Assembly (NCBI GenBank): GCA_050486545.1
Contig: JBJHDM010000036.1
Coordinates: forward strand, 1 to 34,101
Length of the DNA: 34,101 nucleotides
Direction: 5' to 3'
From: DAOMNN01 sp050486545
GTDB taxonomy: Bacteria; Pseudomonadota; Gammaproteobacteria; Burkholderiales; Rhodocyclaceae
Of this stretch, positions 6,675 through 15,149 are shown in pieces; position 1 is the stretch's first letter; every line of letters starts with the position of its first letter. The notes beneath the pieces are model-generated. The model worked only from the letters and a program-made list of their open reading frames with translations, was not told where the DNA came from and did not search any database. The position numbers and the translations under genes are program-made.

Positions 6675-7583
6675 ATGTTGAGACAAATCGAATTCCCCTC
6701 GGAAGGTGCGACTTTGAGAGGATCGCTATTCCTGCCGAATGGCAGACGGGGTAAGCCGCCGGTCATCATCATGGCACCGTGGACTTCCGCGACGATCAAC
6801 ATGGTAGCCGACCAGTACGCCGAGGCGTTCCGCTGCGCTGGGTTCGCAGTCCTGTTATACGACCATAGAAACCTAGGGCGTAGCGGTGGGGAGCCGCGTA
6901 TGGAGATCAACCCCTGGATTCAATGCCGTGGTTACAGGGACGCGATAGACTTCGTCGAAAAGCAGGCCGATGTGGATGCATCTCGAATCGCGCTTTGGGG
7001 GGGAAGCTATTCCGGCGCAGAGGTTATCGTCGTCGGCGCAATCGATGAACGCGTCAAAGCAATCGCGGCTCAGTGCCCGGTGTGCGGTCAGGAGCCACCG
7101 TCAATCGAGGCAAACAAGGCCAACTTCGACCGTGTGAAACAGGTGTTTCTGAAGGGGGATGTTCGCGGATTTCCGGAAACAACAACCGGTCCGATTCCTG
7201 TCGTGTCCTTCGACCAGGCTGGCACGCCGTCACTGTTGAAACCAATCCAGGCATTCCGTTGGTTCATTGATTATGGAGGCCGACACGGCACTCATTGGGT
7301 GAATAGTGCCACACGCGTCATTCCCAAAACGCTTGTGCCATACAGCCCCGTGCTGTGTGCCCCCTTCGTTAAAGCTCCCATTCTCATGATGGTTGCTCCG
7401 GATGACGAAATGGTTCACTGCAATTACGACGTCTCGAAGATGGCTTTCGACCTCATGCCTGAACCAAAACAATGGTATGACATATCGGGAGGGCATTTTG
7501 GACTGCTTTATTATCCGGGCCAGCTCTTCGATGAGGCAACTCGAGTGCAGATCGAATTCTTCACGAAACATCTTGAGGGCTAA
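6675..7583 (+). CDS. Alpha/beta hydrolase (dienelactone hydrolase/S15-like)
   Basis: A 302-aa cytosolic alpha/beta-hydrolase-fold enzyme. The fold markers are visible in order: a beta-sheet start (GATLRGSLFLPNG), the oxyanion region (VIIMAPWTSA), YDHRNLGRSGG, the nucleophile elbow LWGGSYSGAE with S111 as nucleophile, an acid in APDDEMVH (about residue 243) and the His in SGGHFGLL (about 277). This G-x-S-Y-x-G elbow is shared with CocE/S15 and DUF-type dienelactone hydrolases, so the substrate (ester, amide or peptide) cannot be named. It starts 20 bp after the sigma factor stop with GAGG-type spacing and ends the operon, so it is probably part of the sigma factor's regulon. Confidence 0.9.
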   Translation: MLRQIEFPSEGATLRGSLFLPNGRRGKPPVIIMAPWTSATINMVADQYAEAFRCAGFAVLLYDHRNLGRSGGEPRMEINPWIQCRGYRDAIDFVEKQADVDASRIALWGGSYSGAEVIVVGAIDERVKAIAAQCPVCGQEPPSIEANKANFDRVKQVFLKGDVRGFPETTTGPIPVVSFDQAGTPSLLKPIQAFRWFIDYGGRHGTHWVNSATRVIPKTLVPYSPVLCAPFVKAPILMMVAPDDEMVHCNYDVSKMAFDLMPEPKQWYDISGGHFGLLYYPGQLFDEATRVQIEFFTKHLEG

Positions 7584-7656
7584 TCGCGCAGTGCCCCGGT
7601 TGCGCGCAAGACCTGCGTGTGCCTGTGACTGCGATCGTTGCGCATCAAGGTAAGCC

Positions 7657-7995
7657 ATGGCGCTGCTCGCTGAGGAAATTGTTGAGGAGTGGTTGAACCG
7701 ACAGGGATACTTCACGATCCGCGGGATTAAGCTGGGCGTTCATGAAATCGATCTTCTTGCGATCAAATGGCAAGTGGGCGGAATAACCGAGTGCCGTCAC
7801 ATTGAAGTGCAGGCATCCATGCGGCCCGTCAGCTACATCTCTCGCGTCCCGAAGGTAGGACAAAAGGCTGGTCGTCCCGCCAACAGCGCCAAACGCTCGG
7901 ATGAAGAACTCAATCAAGGTGTTGCGGAATGGGTGGAAACGAAGTTCCGTCGCTCCGCAAGGTCCGTGCGCTGGCGCAGGAACTCGTCGACCTGA
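7657..7995 (+). pseudogene. PD-(D/E)XK-like nuclease fragment, frameshifted near its end
   Basis: The first ~85 aa look like a small restriction-endonuclease-fold protein: EEIVEEWLNRQGYFTIRG, then HEIDLLAI (acidic residue) and HIEVQAS (the E-x-K/Q position occupied by Q), as in PD-(D/E)XK proteins that use ExQ. The C-terminal part from residue ~95 reads RRSARSVRWRRNSST, which looks random; adding one base near 7961 would restore a more protein-like KVRALAQELVDL in the neighbouring frame. That frame then also dissolves into low-quality sequence. I read this as a gene that lost its 3' end at the junction with the tartrate dehydrogenase region. An intact short protein is less likely. Confidence 0.5.
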
Positions 7996-8074
7996 GCGCT
8001 ACGGAAGTGCCCCCGCAAGCCCGGGCGCGCCGAATCCCGAAGTGTTCTATCCTTGCGGGACGCAATCGACGAAG

Positions 8075-8094
8075 GCCCGCCCTGCCGGGCGGGC
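8075..8094. repeat. Short GC hairpin before the tartrate dehydrogenase gene
   Basis: GCCCGCC (8075-8081 region) pairs with GGCGGGC (8088-8094), ending 16 bp before ATG 8111. It may be the remains of a terminator from a previous gene or a structure in the mRNA leader. No T-run follows. Confidence 0.35.
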
Positions 8095-8110
8095 GAGCAA
8101 GAGGACAAGC

Positions 8111-9187
8111 ATGAAAGCACACCGGATCGCCGTGATCGCCGGCGACGGCATCGGCAACGAGGTCATGCCCGAGGGGCTGCGCGTGGTGGAGGCGGCCGCG
8201 CGCAGGTTCGGCATCGCGCTGGAATTCACGAGCTTCGACTGGGCCCACTGCGGCTACTACCAGCAGCACGGCAAGATGATGCCCGACGACTGGTTCGAGC
8301 AGTTGCGCGGCTTCGATGCGATCTACTTCGGCGCGGTCGGCTGGCCGGACATCGTGCCGGACCACATCTCGCTGTGGGGGTCGCTGCTGAAGTTCCGACG
8401 CGACTTCGACCAGTACGTGAACCTGCGCCCGGTGCGCCTGCTGCCGGGTGTGCCGTGCCCGTTGGCCAACCGCAAGGTCGGCGACATCGACTTCTACGTC
8501 GTGCGCGAGAACACCGAGGGCGAGTATTCGGCGGTCGGCGGGCGCATGTTCGAGGGCACCGAGCGCGAAACCGTGATCCAGGAATCGATCTTCACCCGCA
8601 AGGGCGTCGACCGCATCCTGAAGTACGCCTTCGAGCTCGCGCAGAAGCGTCCGAAGAAGCACCTGACCTCGGCGACCAAGTCCAACGGCATGGCGATCAG
8701 CATGCCGTACTGGGACGAGCGCGTGGAGGCAATGGCCGCGGCCTACCCGGATGTGCGCTGGGACAAGTACCACATCGACATCCTCACTGCCCGCTTCGTG
8801 CTCAGCCCCGAGCGCTTCGACGTGGTGGTGGCCTCCAACCTGTTCGGCGACATCCTGTCCGATCTCGGCCCGGCCTGCGCCGGCACCATCGCGGTGGCGC
8901 CGTCGGCCAACCTCAACCCGGAGCGCAGCTTCCCGTCGCTGTTCGAGCCGGTGCACGGCTCGGCGCCAGACATTGCCGGCAAGCACATCGCCAATCCGAT
9001 CGGCATGATCTGGTCGGGCGCGATGATGCTCGACTTCCTCGGCAACGGCGATGCCGCCCACACCGCCGCGCACGACGCGATCCTGCAGGCGATCGAAACG
9101 GCCCTCACCCGTGGCCCGCGCACCCCCGACATGGGCGGCAACGCCCGCACCGAGGACGTCGGCAAGGCGATTGCCGAAGCGCTGTGA
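8111..9187 (+). CDS. ttuC: Tartrate dehydrogenase/decarboxylase (D-malate dehydrogenase type)
   Basis: A 358-aa NAD-dependent beta-decarboxylating dehydrogenase of the isocitrate/isopropylmalate family. These enzymes oxidise a 2-hydroxy acid (tartrate, D-malate) and usually decarboxylate it, using Mg/Mn. Markers are IAGDGIGNEV at the N-terminus, FGAVGWPDIVPDHISLWG (tartrate/D-malate subgroup rather than LeuB), LRPVRLLPG substrate-binding Arg, VVRENTEGEYSAVG, KSNGMAISM (Lys) and VVASNLFGDILSDLG (metal-binding Asp), with a normal C-terminus. AAGAGGA 5 nt upstream sets ATG 8111. Earlier in-frame starts run into the decayed region. ttuC versus dmlA cannot be told apart here. Confidence 0.92.
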   Translation: MKAHRIAVIAGDGIGNEVMPEGLRVVEAAARRFGIALEFTSFDWAHCGYYQQHGKMMPDDWFEQLRGFDAIYFGAVGWPDIVPDHISLWGSLLKFRRDFDQYVNLRPVRLLPGVPCPLANRKVGDIDFYVVRENTEGEYSAVGGRMFEGTERETVIQESIFTRKGVDRILKYAFELAQKRPKKHLTSATKSNGMAISMPYWDERVEAMAAAYPDVRWDKYHIDILTARFVLSPERFDVVVASNLFGDILSDLGPACAGTIAVAPSANLNPERSFPSLFEPVHGSAPDIAGKHIANPIGMIWSGAMMLDFLGNGDAAHTAAHDAILQAIETALTRGPRTPDMGGNARTEDVGKAIAEAL

Positions 9188-9395
9188 CCGCGAATCGGCC
9201 TGCCGTTTCCACCGGGCCGTGACCGGAGGCAGTGAGCCGGGCGCCCAGGATCGGGCGCCAGCGGCTTGCCGGGACGCACTCCTGACATGAAGTTCGCATG
9301 CTGTTACCCGGAACGGGTTATGCTCCCGTTCGCCCGGAACGCCGCTGGCACCAAGCGGCCGTCCGGGGTGTGTGGACGACATTCAGGGGGATTCG

Positions 9396-11096
9396 ATGGA
9401 ATACCGTATGCCGGAACAGTGGGAGACGGATGAGGTGGCGTTCCTCTCCTCGGACAAGAGCCGGGTGGGGCGCCTCGAGCGCGGGGTCAAGGTTGGCGCG
9501 TTGCTGGGGGTGCTCCTGCCGCTGGTGCTGCTGAGGGTGCATCCGGCACTGCTGGTAACCACGATGGTGATGTGCCTGCTCGCGATGGTGCCGCTGTGGT
9601 GGGTGCTGCGCCGGCGGCTCAAGCCCGGGACGCCGCTCCTGCGGGTAGGGCGCGAGTTCATCGAGTCGCCCGTGTTCGCCGGCGGGGAGCTGCGCATTCC
9701 GTGGTCGGAGGTCGAAACCGTGGCTTCGCGCGTCCAGTACCACGTCCCGGTGCTCGAACTGCGGCTGCGGCCCCACCCGGGCCGGCCCGACCGTCGCAAC
9801 TGGCGCGGCGTGAACCCTGCGCGGCCATGGCTTGCGCTGGACGTGTTCGACCAGGCGACGCAGCAGGACATCCTCGCCGAGGTGCGGATGCGTCTGGACG
9901 AGCATGCGGCGCAATCGGGCCGCACGGTCGGAGTGTCCGACGACGAAGTCGAGGAGGTGCGCCGCTTCGAGGAGCGGCTCAAGGCGCTTGCGCCGGTACC
10001 ATGGGTCACCTACGGGTTGGTAGCCGCCAATGTCGCGATCTGGTTGCTTACGCTCGGCATGGGAGCCGGGGTGGATGCCGCCCAGGCCGACCGGCTGCTG
10101 CAATGGGGTGGTAACGCGGCTTCCGAGGTGCAGCGCGGCGAGTGGTGGCGGCTCGCGAGCGCGATGTTCCTGCACAGTGGCATCGCGCACGTCGCGATGA
10201 ACATGATCGGCCTGCTCGCGGCCGGTCCGACGGTCGAGCGGATCTATGGTCATCGGCTGTTCGTCCTGGTCTATCTCGGAGCAGGCCTGCTCGGCAGCGC
10301 ACTGAGCCTGCACTTCTCGGCCCAGGCGGCAGTGTCGGTCGGAGCGTCCGGTGCGGTGTTCGGCGTGCTCGGGGCCTTGCTGGTGGCGGTACTGCAGCAT
10401 CGTCACGACCTGCCGGCCGCATTTGGCAAGCAGATGCTGGGGGGCATGACCTTCTTCACGCTGTACTCGCTCGTGCAGGGATTCGGCACCGCAGGGATCG
10501 ACAACGCGGCTCACGTCGGTGGCCTGTTCGGGGGCTGCCTGCTCGCGACCGTGCTGCCGGAACGCTTCGACCTCGCCCGCTTCGCGGAGAGGGTGCGGCG
10601 CCGCGCAGCTGCAGCCGTGGTGCTGGTGCTGGCTATCGCCGGCGGGCTGGCCGTCATTGCGCCCGAAGCCCGCGTCGACCAGAAGGCACGCTTCCTCGCG
10701 GTGGAGGTCACGCAGCAAGCCATGGAGGAATTCAGCCGCGTTTTCATGCTGATCCAGCAGGACCATGACGCGCGGGAGAGTGGCAACTTGTCCGATCGCG
10801 AGATGGACCTGCGCGGCCGCAACGTCTACGCCCCGGCCCTGCGCGAAGTGCTTGTGCGCTTGGATGAGGGCTGGATGCCGGGCGAGGGGCCGGTCCACGA
10901 GTTGCTTGCCGCCGTGCGACAGGTGGCCGAGCTTGCGATCGAGGCGCTGGAGATGGAAACCGTGTTCGCGCTCGAAACGGGCAAGCTCGAGCCGATCGAC
11001 CCGCAGCGCATGGCCAGGATCGATGAAGAGATCACGGCGGCCGCCGAGCGCATGAGCCGATATAGCGAGGCGCTGGTCAAAGCGAACGGCCGCTGA
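9396..11096 (+). CDS. Rhomboid-family intramembrane serine protease with extra domains
   Basis: A 566-aa membrane protein. Residues ~30-75 hold two hydrophobic segments, and about 80-195 form a soluble region. Rhomboid core from ~205: WWRLASAMFLHSGIAHVAMN, then ERIYGHRLF, SVGASGAVFGVLG with nucleophile S318, and NAAHVGGLFGG with H373. These are the GxSG and H of the Ser-His dyad that cleaves transmembrane helices of other proteins. The core ends near 400, followed by one more hydrophobic segment (~405-425) and a ~140-aa helical tail. AGGGGG 5 nt before ATG 9396 chooses this start over the GTG at 9372. Most bacterial rhomboids are about half this length. The substrate is unknown. The gene converges on the patatin gene. 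Confidence 0.9.
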   Translation: MEYRMPEQWETDEVAFLSSDKSRVGRLERGVKVGALLGVLLPLVLLRVHPALLVTTMVMCLLAMVPLWWVLRRRLKPGTPLLRVGREFIESPVFAGGELRIPWSEVETVASRVQYHVPVLELRLRPHPGRPDRRNWRGVNPARPWLALDVFDQATQQDILAEVRMRLDEHAAQSGRTVGVSDDEVEEVRRFEERLKALAPVPWVTYGLVAANVAIWLLTLGMGAGVDAAQADRLLQWGGNAASEVQRGEWWRLASAMFLHSGIAHVAMNMIGLLAAGPTVERIYGHRLFVLVYLGAGLLGSALSLHFSAQAAVSVGASGAVFGVLGALLVAVLQHRHDLPAAFGKQMLGGMTFFTLYSLVQGFGTAGIDNAAHVGGLFGGCLLATVLPERFDLARFAERVRRRAAAAVVLVLAIAGGLAVIAPEARVDQKARFLAVEVTQQAMEEFSRVFMLIQQDHDARESGNLSDREMDLRGRNVYAPALREVLVRLDEGWMPGEGPVHELLAAVRQVAELAIEALEMETVFALETGKLEPIDPQRMARIDEEITAAAERMSRYSEALVKANGR

Positions 11097-11138
11097 AGCG
11101 GCCGTCCCGGCCCGGCCCGGCCTGGCGGGCCGACGCGT

Positions 11139-12284
11139 TCATGCGAAGCCGGCCAGGTGTTCGGCCTCGACCTGGCGCTCGGCGAGCGCGCAGCCGACGC
11201 GCTGCAGGTCGGGGATGAACTGCGTCGAGTCCATCTGCTGCACCTTGTCCGGGTCGACGTCGCGCAGGCCCAGAGCGTCCAGGCCCTCGCGACTGAGGTC
11301 CGCATCGTAGCGCACGTAGGTGAAGAGCTTCGGCGAGACGGGGCCGCGCGCGCCGACGAGATCGCCCACCTCTCGGTCGATCGGATCCCCGGCGAGGCAC
11401 TTGCCGAACATCCGGCACAGCAGATCCTGTTGCATCTGCGCGGCGAGCATCAGCGCCCCCGGAATCGTGCCGGCATGATGGAGCAGGTGCATTTGGCGCG
11501 GCGCGAGGTCCTCGCGCACCGTCGCGGCGCTGCCGGTGCCGACCGACACCAGCAGCATGCGTTCCTCGCCGGTGGGCCAGTTGACCGCATAGGGCTCGAG
11601 CGTGGCCATCGTGAACGCGAGGAAGGCCGGGTTGTTGTAGGTGGTCACGCCGCCGTCGACGAACACGAAGGTCTGTTCACCGACGTTGATCACCTCGGGC
11701 GGGAAGTAGGTTGGTGCCGCGGTGCTCGCGCGGACCAGCTGCCACAGCGGCAGGTCGAGGTTGCAGTTCTCGCGCACGCGCCCGTCGGGGCGGGTGCGCC
11801 GGTTGTAGAGCGCGTCGGGATTGTTCGACAGCGGCCACGGCGAATCGGTGGTCGCATTGCGCAGTACGACGGTCAGCAGCGTGCGCAGCCTGTCCGAACC
11901 CAGCGTGGTGTCGGCGCCGATCTCCTGCTTGAGCTTGAGCGAGAGCTTGTCGTCGTCGTACTTGTAGTGCAGGCGGCGCAGCAGGCCTGCACGGTCGAAC
12001 ATCTCCTCGCCCGATTCGAGGTAGAACCGCCGGATCTGCTCCATCGACATGCCCAGCGCCAGACAGGTCGCGATGACCGCACCCGTGCTGGTGCCGGCGA
12101 AGCAGTCGAACCAGTCGGCGAGCACGAAGGCGGCGCGCTTCTCTGGCGGCTGGCGGTCGCGCAGCAGGGCCTCGAGGCGGGCCAGCACCTCCACGCTGAT
12201 GAGCCCGCGGATTCCGCCGCCGTCGCAGGCGAGGAGCTTCTTCGGGCCGGGGGACTTCATGCGGTTCAGGACGTTCTCGTTCAT
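11139..12284 (-). CDS. Patatin-like phospholipase
   Basis: A 381-aa cytosolic lipid acyl hydrolase of the patatin family, which uses a Ser-Asp dyad. D21-G-G-G-I-R-G27 is the oxyanion-hole loop, G64-T-S66-T-G68 contains the nucleophile S66, and D210 in FVFVDGGVT is the catalytic Asp. The rest (YNNPAFLAFTMA, LLVSVGTG) fits proteins such as CapV or FabD/lysophospholipase-like patatins. ATG 12284 has AGGAG about 7 nt upstream; the longer reading frame upstream overlaps the previous gene and is not needed. It is the last gene of a leftward cluster with TIR-like, SLOG and cell-wall-hydrolase genes, where a membrane-degrading effector is expected. No cyclase (CD-NTase) is present, so it is not a plain CBASS. 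Confidence 0.93.
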   Translation of the reverse strand: MNENVLNRMKSPGPKKLLACDGGGIRGLISVEVLARLEALLRDRQPPEKRAAFVLADWFDCFAGTSTGAVIATCLALGMSMEQIRRFYLESGEEMFDRAGLLRRLHYKYDDDKLSLKLKQEIGADTTLGSDRLRTLLTVVLRNATTDSPWPLSNNPDALYNRRTRPDGRVRENCNLDLPLWQLVRASTAAPTYFPPEVINVGEQTFVFVDGGVTTYNNPAFLAFTMATLEPYAVNWPTGEERMLLVSVGTGSAATVREDLAPRQMHLLHHAGTIPGALMLAAQMQQDLLCRMFGKCLAGDPIDREVGDLVGARGPVSPKLFTYVRYDADLSREGLDALGLRDVDPDKVQQMDSTQFIPDLQRVGCALAERQVEAEHLAGFA

Positions 12285-12345
12285 TTCGCTCTCCTGCCTG
12301 TTGCTTTGTCGTGTTCCGGGCCGGCGATCCCCGTCGGCCCCGTTC

Positions 12346-13941
12346 TCATGCCGGCGCGAAAGTGCCGCTTGCCTCGCGCGCGCCGAAAAGCGCCGCGAGC
12401 ACGTCGCCCGCCCGGCCGCCGCCGAGGCTCTGCGCTTCCACCCAGACGAAGTGCCCAGGGTGCGCACCGGCGATCTCCGCCTCGGCGACCTCGCGCGCAG
12501 TGGCCGCGTCATGAAGCAGCACTACCCGGTGCAGATGCGCGGCGTCCGCGAGCACGCGCAGTTCGTGCCGGCAGCCGTGGTTCTCCGCACGGAATCCGCG
12601 CAGGTCCATCAGCACCACGTCGGCCTTGCGCACGAGTGCGGCCAGCGCGGCCTGCCAGGTCGTGTCGAAGCAGTAGCACTCGTTGACGCGGTATCGCCCG
12701 TCCGGATCGGGCGCCAGGTCGAAGGCGGCCACGCGCGCGGCCACCTCCGTCTCGTTCGCGATGAAGCGCTCGGACAGCCGCCCGTTCAGGAAGGTGAACA
12801 GGTCGTCCGGGTCCAGCGTGCGACTTACCAGGTCCGTGCCGGCGATCAGCACGGTGTTGCCGGTCAGCCGCCAGCGCTCGACCACTCGATCGAAGAGCGC
12901 CTCCACCTTCGCGTCCTGCTGGAATACGCGCAGAACCAGCAAGGTGGCCGGATCGCCCGGGGCCACGAGCCGGCTCCGAAGGGCGATCGCCGCGACCGGA
13001 ATCCACAGCCACGGCAAGAGCTGCGTGAGCCCCGCCAGGCCGACCGCCTGGAGTGCCGGCAAGGCGCTCGCGACCAGGACGACGAGCCAGTACGCGGCAA
13101 ACAGGTAGCCGAGATCCGAGAAGCGCTTGTCGCGGTAGGCGCGCGCCAGGCGGCGGGCGAGCACCCACAGCGGCCACGCCAGTACCAGCCAGGGCGCGAG
13201 CGCGATCGTGAACAGGGCTCCGTACGCGCCCAGGGTGTCCACGACGGCGTGTACCCACGCGGGCGGGTCCTCCATCCGGGCGGCGAGCATGCCCAGTGCG
13301 AGGACGGAGCCGGTTGCAAGCAGCACGAACGCCGGCAGCAGGTAAGGCGCGGCAGCCCGGATTCGCCCGCTCGCGCCGATCAGCAGGGTGACGACGATCG
13401 GAATCGCGACCACGCCCCCCAGCCAGGCGGCCACGCCCGAAAGCGTCTGGTTGGCGTCGGAGGCGAGCATGACGACCGCGGCCATCACCGCCATGTACGC
13501 GGCCACGCCGGTCGCGACGCGGCCCCACGACCAGCGTCGCAGCAGGCCCCAGGCCATGACCATCGGCCACGCGTAGACCAGCCCGAGCACGACCAGGCGG
13601 CGGAGCGAGACTCCGCCCTCGGTGTAGACGAAGAGCAGCGCGAGCCACGATTGGGTCATGCCGATCAGCACGCACAGCGCGCCGATCGTCAGCGCATGGC
13701 GCAGCGAGGCACGACGGTTCCACCCGGCGTCTAGCCGCGGGTGCGGACGCGGCGCGGACGGCGGCGCCGACTGCGGCGGCGACCATCCGGGCGCCGCGTG
13801 GGCATCGTCGGGCGGCGGCCCGGACCGCATCAATGCGATCATGCGGCGCCGGTACAGCCCCGACACCACCCAGGCCGTCGCCGATGCGAGCAGCACCCCC
13901 AGCATCAGTGCGAACAGGAGGGGTCCGGCGTCGAGGTTCAT
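12346..13941 (-). CDS. Polytopic membrane protein with cytosolic Rossmann-like (TIR-like?) domain
   Basis: A 531-aa protein. A first helix (about 6-30) is followed by a Pro-rich cytosolic loop (~40-70) and then about eight hydrophobic segments between 83 and 325. The last ~200 aa form a soluble domain: LLVLRVFQQDAKVEALFDRV, then NTVLIAGTDLVSRTLDPDDL, YRVNECYCFDTTWQAALAAL, ADVVLMDLRGFRAENHGC and HRVVLLHDAAT. Alternating beta strands and helices, with the acidic VLMDLRGF strand and RHEL helix, resemble TIR/nucleoside-deoxyribosyltransferase-type Rossmann domains, though I cannot place it in a named family. It is preceded by the lysozyme-like gene (50 bp) and followed by the patatin gene (61 bp), all in one direction. 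A membrane-bound sensor or effector is inferred. Confidence 0.78.
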   Translation of the reverse strand: MNLDAGPLLFALMLGVLLASATAWVVSGLYRRRMIALMRSGPPPDDAHAAPGWSPPQSAPPSAPRPHPRLDAGWNRRASLRHALTIGALCVLIGMTQSWLALLFVYTEGGVSLRRLVVLGLVYAWPMVMAWGLLRRWSWGRVATGVAAYMAVMAAVVMLASDANQTLSGVAAWLGGVVAIPIVVTLLIGASGRIRAAAPYLLPAFVLLATGSVLALGMLAARMEDPPAWVHAVVDTLGAYGALFTIALAPWLVLAWPLWVLARRLARAYRDKRFSDLGYLFAAYWLVVLVASALPALQAVGLAGLTQLLPWLWIPVAAIALRSRLVAPGDPATLLVLRVFQQDAKVEALFDRVVERWRLTGNTVLIAGTDLVSRTLDPDDLFTFLNGRLSERFIANETEVAARVAAFDLAPDPDGRYRVNECYCFDTTWQAALAALVRKADVVLMDLRGFRAENHGCRHELRVLADAAHLHRVVLLHDAATAREVAEAEIAGAHPGHFVWVEAQSLGGGRAGDVLAALFGAREASGTFAPA

Positions 13942-13991
13942 GGTGGCGTGCCCGGGCGGGACGGAGCCTCAGCCGGAACGGACGGATGCGC

Positions 13992-15137
13992 TCATAGCAG
14001 GTAGCGCTCGACCTGGCTGACCGGCGCGTTGCGCAGCAGGTACAGGTTGGGATTGTCGCGCTCGGCGGTCTGGCCCGATTCCACCACCCGGACCGGATCG
14101 CGCTCGAGAATGCACAGGCGCCGGCTGATGCAGTCGGCGCGCCAGCGCGGGTCGGCGGCCCTTCCGCGCTCCTCGACCGCGATGCGGGTCAGGTGGAACT
14201 CGTCCGCGGGCCGCTCGCGTTCGACGCGACGACGGATCGCGTCGTGGGCGCGATTAAGGCTGCCCTGCTGCACGCACAGGTCGTACAGCGCGGCAAGACA
14301 GCGGAAGTTGGTGATGCGCATCGGCTCGAGGCCATGCAGCCAGGACAGGGCGACGATGAGCTTGCGGCCGTACGTGTCGTAGGCGTAGCGCATCGTCTCC
14401 TCGCGGAACGCCGGCTCGCGCCCGATCGTCTGCAGCGCGGCCTTCCAGCGCGGCTCGAAGTCGGCCTTGCGCGCGCCGCGGCTGAGGGCGTCGGCCCACG
14501 CGACCTGCTGCACCCGCGACGACATCCGCAGCACGCCTTCCCATTCCGGCCACAGGTCGCCGAAACCCCTGCGCAGGCGGTCCGCGTCGCGAGCACCGAA
14601 GCGGCGGAACAGCTCCTGCAGCGTGCCGGTCTTGAAGTTGACCTGCAGCGGCCCGAACGATAGCCCCGCACCGTCGAAGTTGCCCGTCACCTGCAGGTAG
14701 GGATCGCCCGAGGTCTCGAAGCCGGCGGTGATCGCGATGGCCCGGTCCATCGCCCGTGGAGCCGGCATTGCAGGCAAGTGTCCGGGATCGGGAATCTCCA
14801 CGTAGAGACGCTCGGCGCGCCGCTCGACGCGGGCGAACTCGTCCTCGCGCGCAAGGCGCCGCGCGGCCGCCTCGAGCGCCGCGAGATCCGCGCACGCGAG
14901 CCAGGCGAAACGCCCGTCCAGCCCGTCACCGAGCCCTTCGGCCGGGGTCACGCCGGCGATCTTCAGCGGCGCCTCGAGGTGGTCGCGCAGGACCTGCACC
15001 GACGAGACCAGCTCGCGATGCACCCGCACGCTGCCGTTGGGCCGCGCGTACTCGGACAGTGCGAAGTTGGGACTCACCTTGCCCCGCGCCGGTCCGCCGA
15101 TCACGTAGTCGTTGTCGTACTTCAGTCCCTTGGCCAT
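13992..15137 (-). CDS. Lysozyme-superfamily-like cell-wall hydrolase with degenerate M15A-like N-terminus
   Basis: A 381-aa protein without a signal peptide. Residues ~20-115 (VSPNFALSEYARPNGSVRVH, LVSSVQVLRDHLEAPLKIAG, LYVEIPDPG) resemble the peptidase M15A (D-Ala-D-Ala carboxypeptidase-like) fold but lack the usual SxHxxGxAxD zinc ligands, so this part probably only binds. From ~132, AITAGFETSGDPYLQVTGNF and DGAGLSFGPLQVNF resemble chitosanase/lysozyme-like glycosidases, with E141 and D155 in the places of the catalytic Glu and Asp and a Gly-x-Gly turn between. RBS GGAGG lies 7 nt before ATG 15137, which is 12 bp after the stop of the TIR-like gene, so the two are co-transcribed. Substrate peptidoglycan is inferred; export route unknown. 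Confidence 0.78.
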   Translation of the reverse strand: MAKGLKYDNDYVIGGPARGKVSPNFALSEYARPNGSVRVHRELVSSVQVLRDHLEAPLKIAGVTPAEGLGDGLDGRFAWLACADLAALEAAARRLAREDEFARVERRAERLYVEIPDPGHLPAMPAPRAMDRAIAITAGFETSGDPYLQVTGNFDGAGLSFGPLQVNFKTGTLQELFRRFGARDADRLRRGFGDLWPEWEGVLRMSSRVQQVAWADALSRGARKADFEPRWKAALQTIGREPAFREETMRYAYDTYGRKLIVALSWLHGLEPMRITNFRCLAALYDLCVQQGSLNRAHDAIRRRVERERPADEFHLTRIAVEERGRAADPRWRADCISRRLCILERDPVRVVESGQTAERDNPNLYLLRNAPVSQVERYLL

Positions 15138-15149
15138 GTCTGATCCTCC

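Noticed and set aside
7910..9382. Long minus-strand frame (490 codons) opposite the tartrate dehydrogenase gene
   Set aside because: Arg/His/Val-rich shadow of a GC-rich coding region; the plus strand has full family motifs and a good ribosome site.
9318..10898. 526-codon minus-strand frame opposite the rhomboid gene
   Set aside because: His/Arg/Pro-rich shadow; the opposite strand shows the rhomboid dyad and membrane helices.
11157..13734. Long plus-strand frames (509 and 561 codons) opposite the patatin and membrane protein genes
   Set aside because: Shadows: Arg/Gln/His-rich without motifs, while the minus strand has catalytic motifs and hydrophobic helices.
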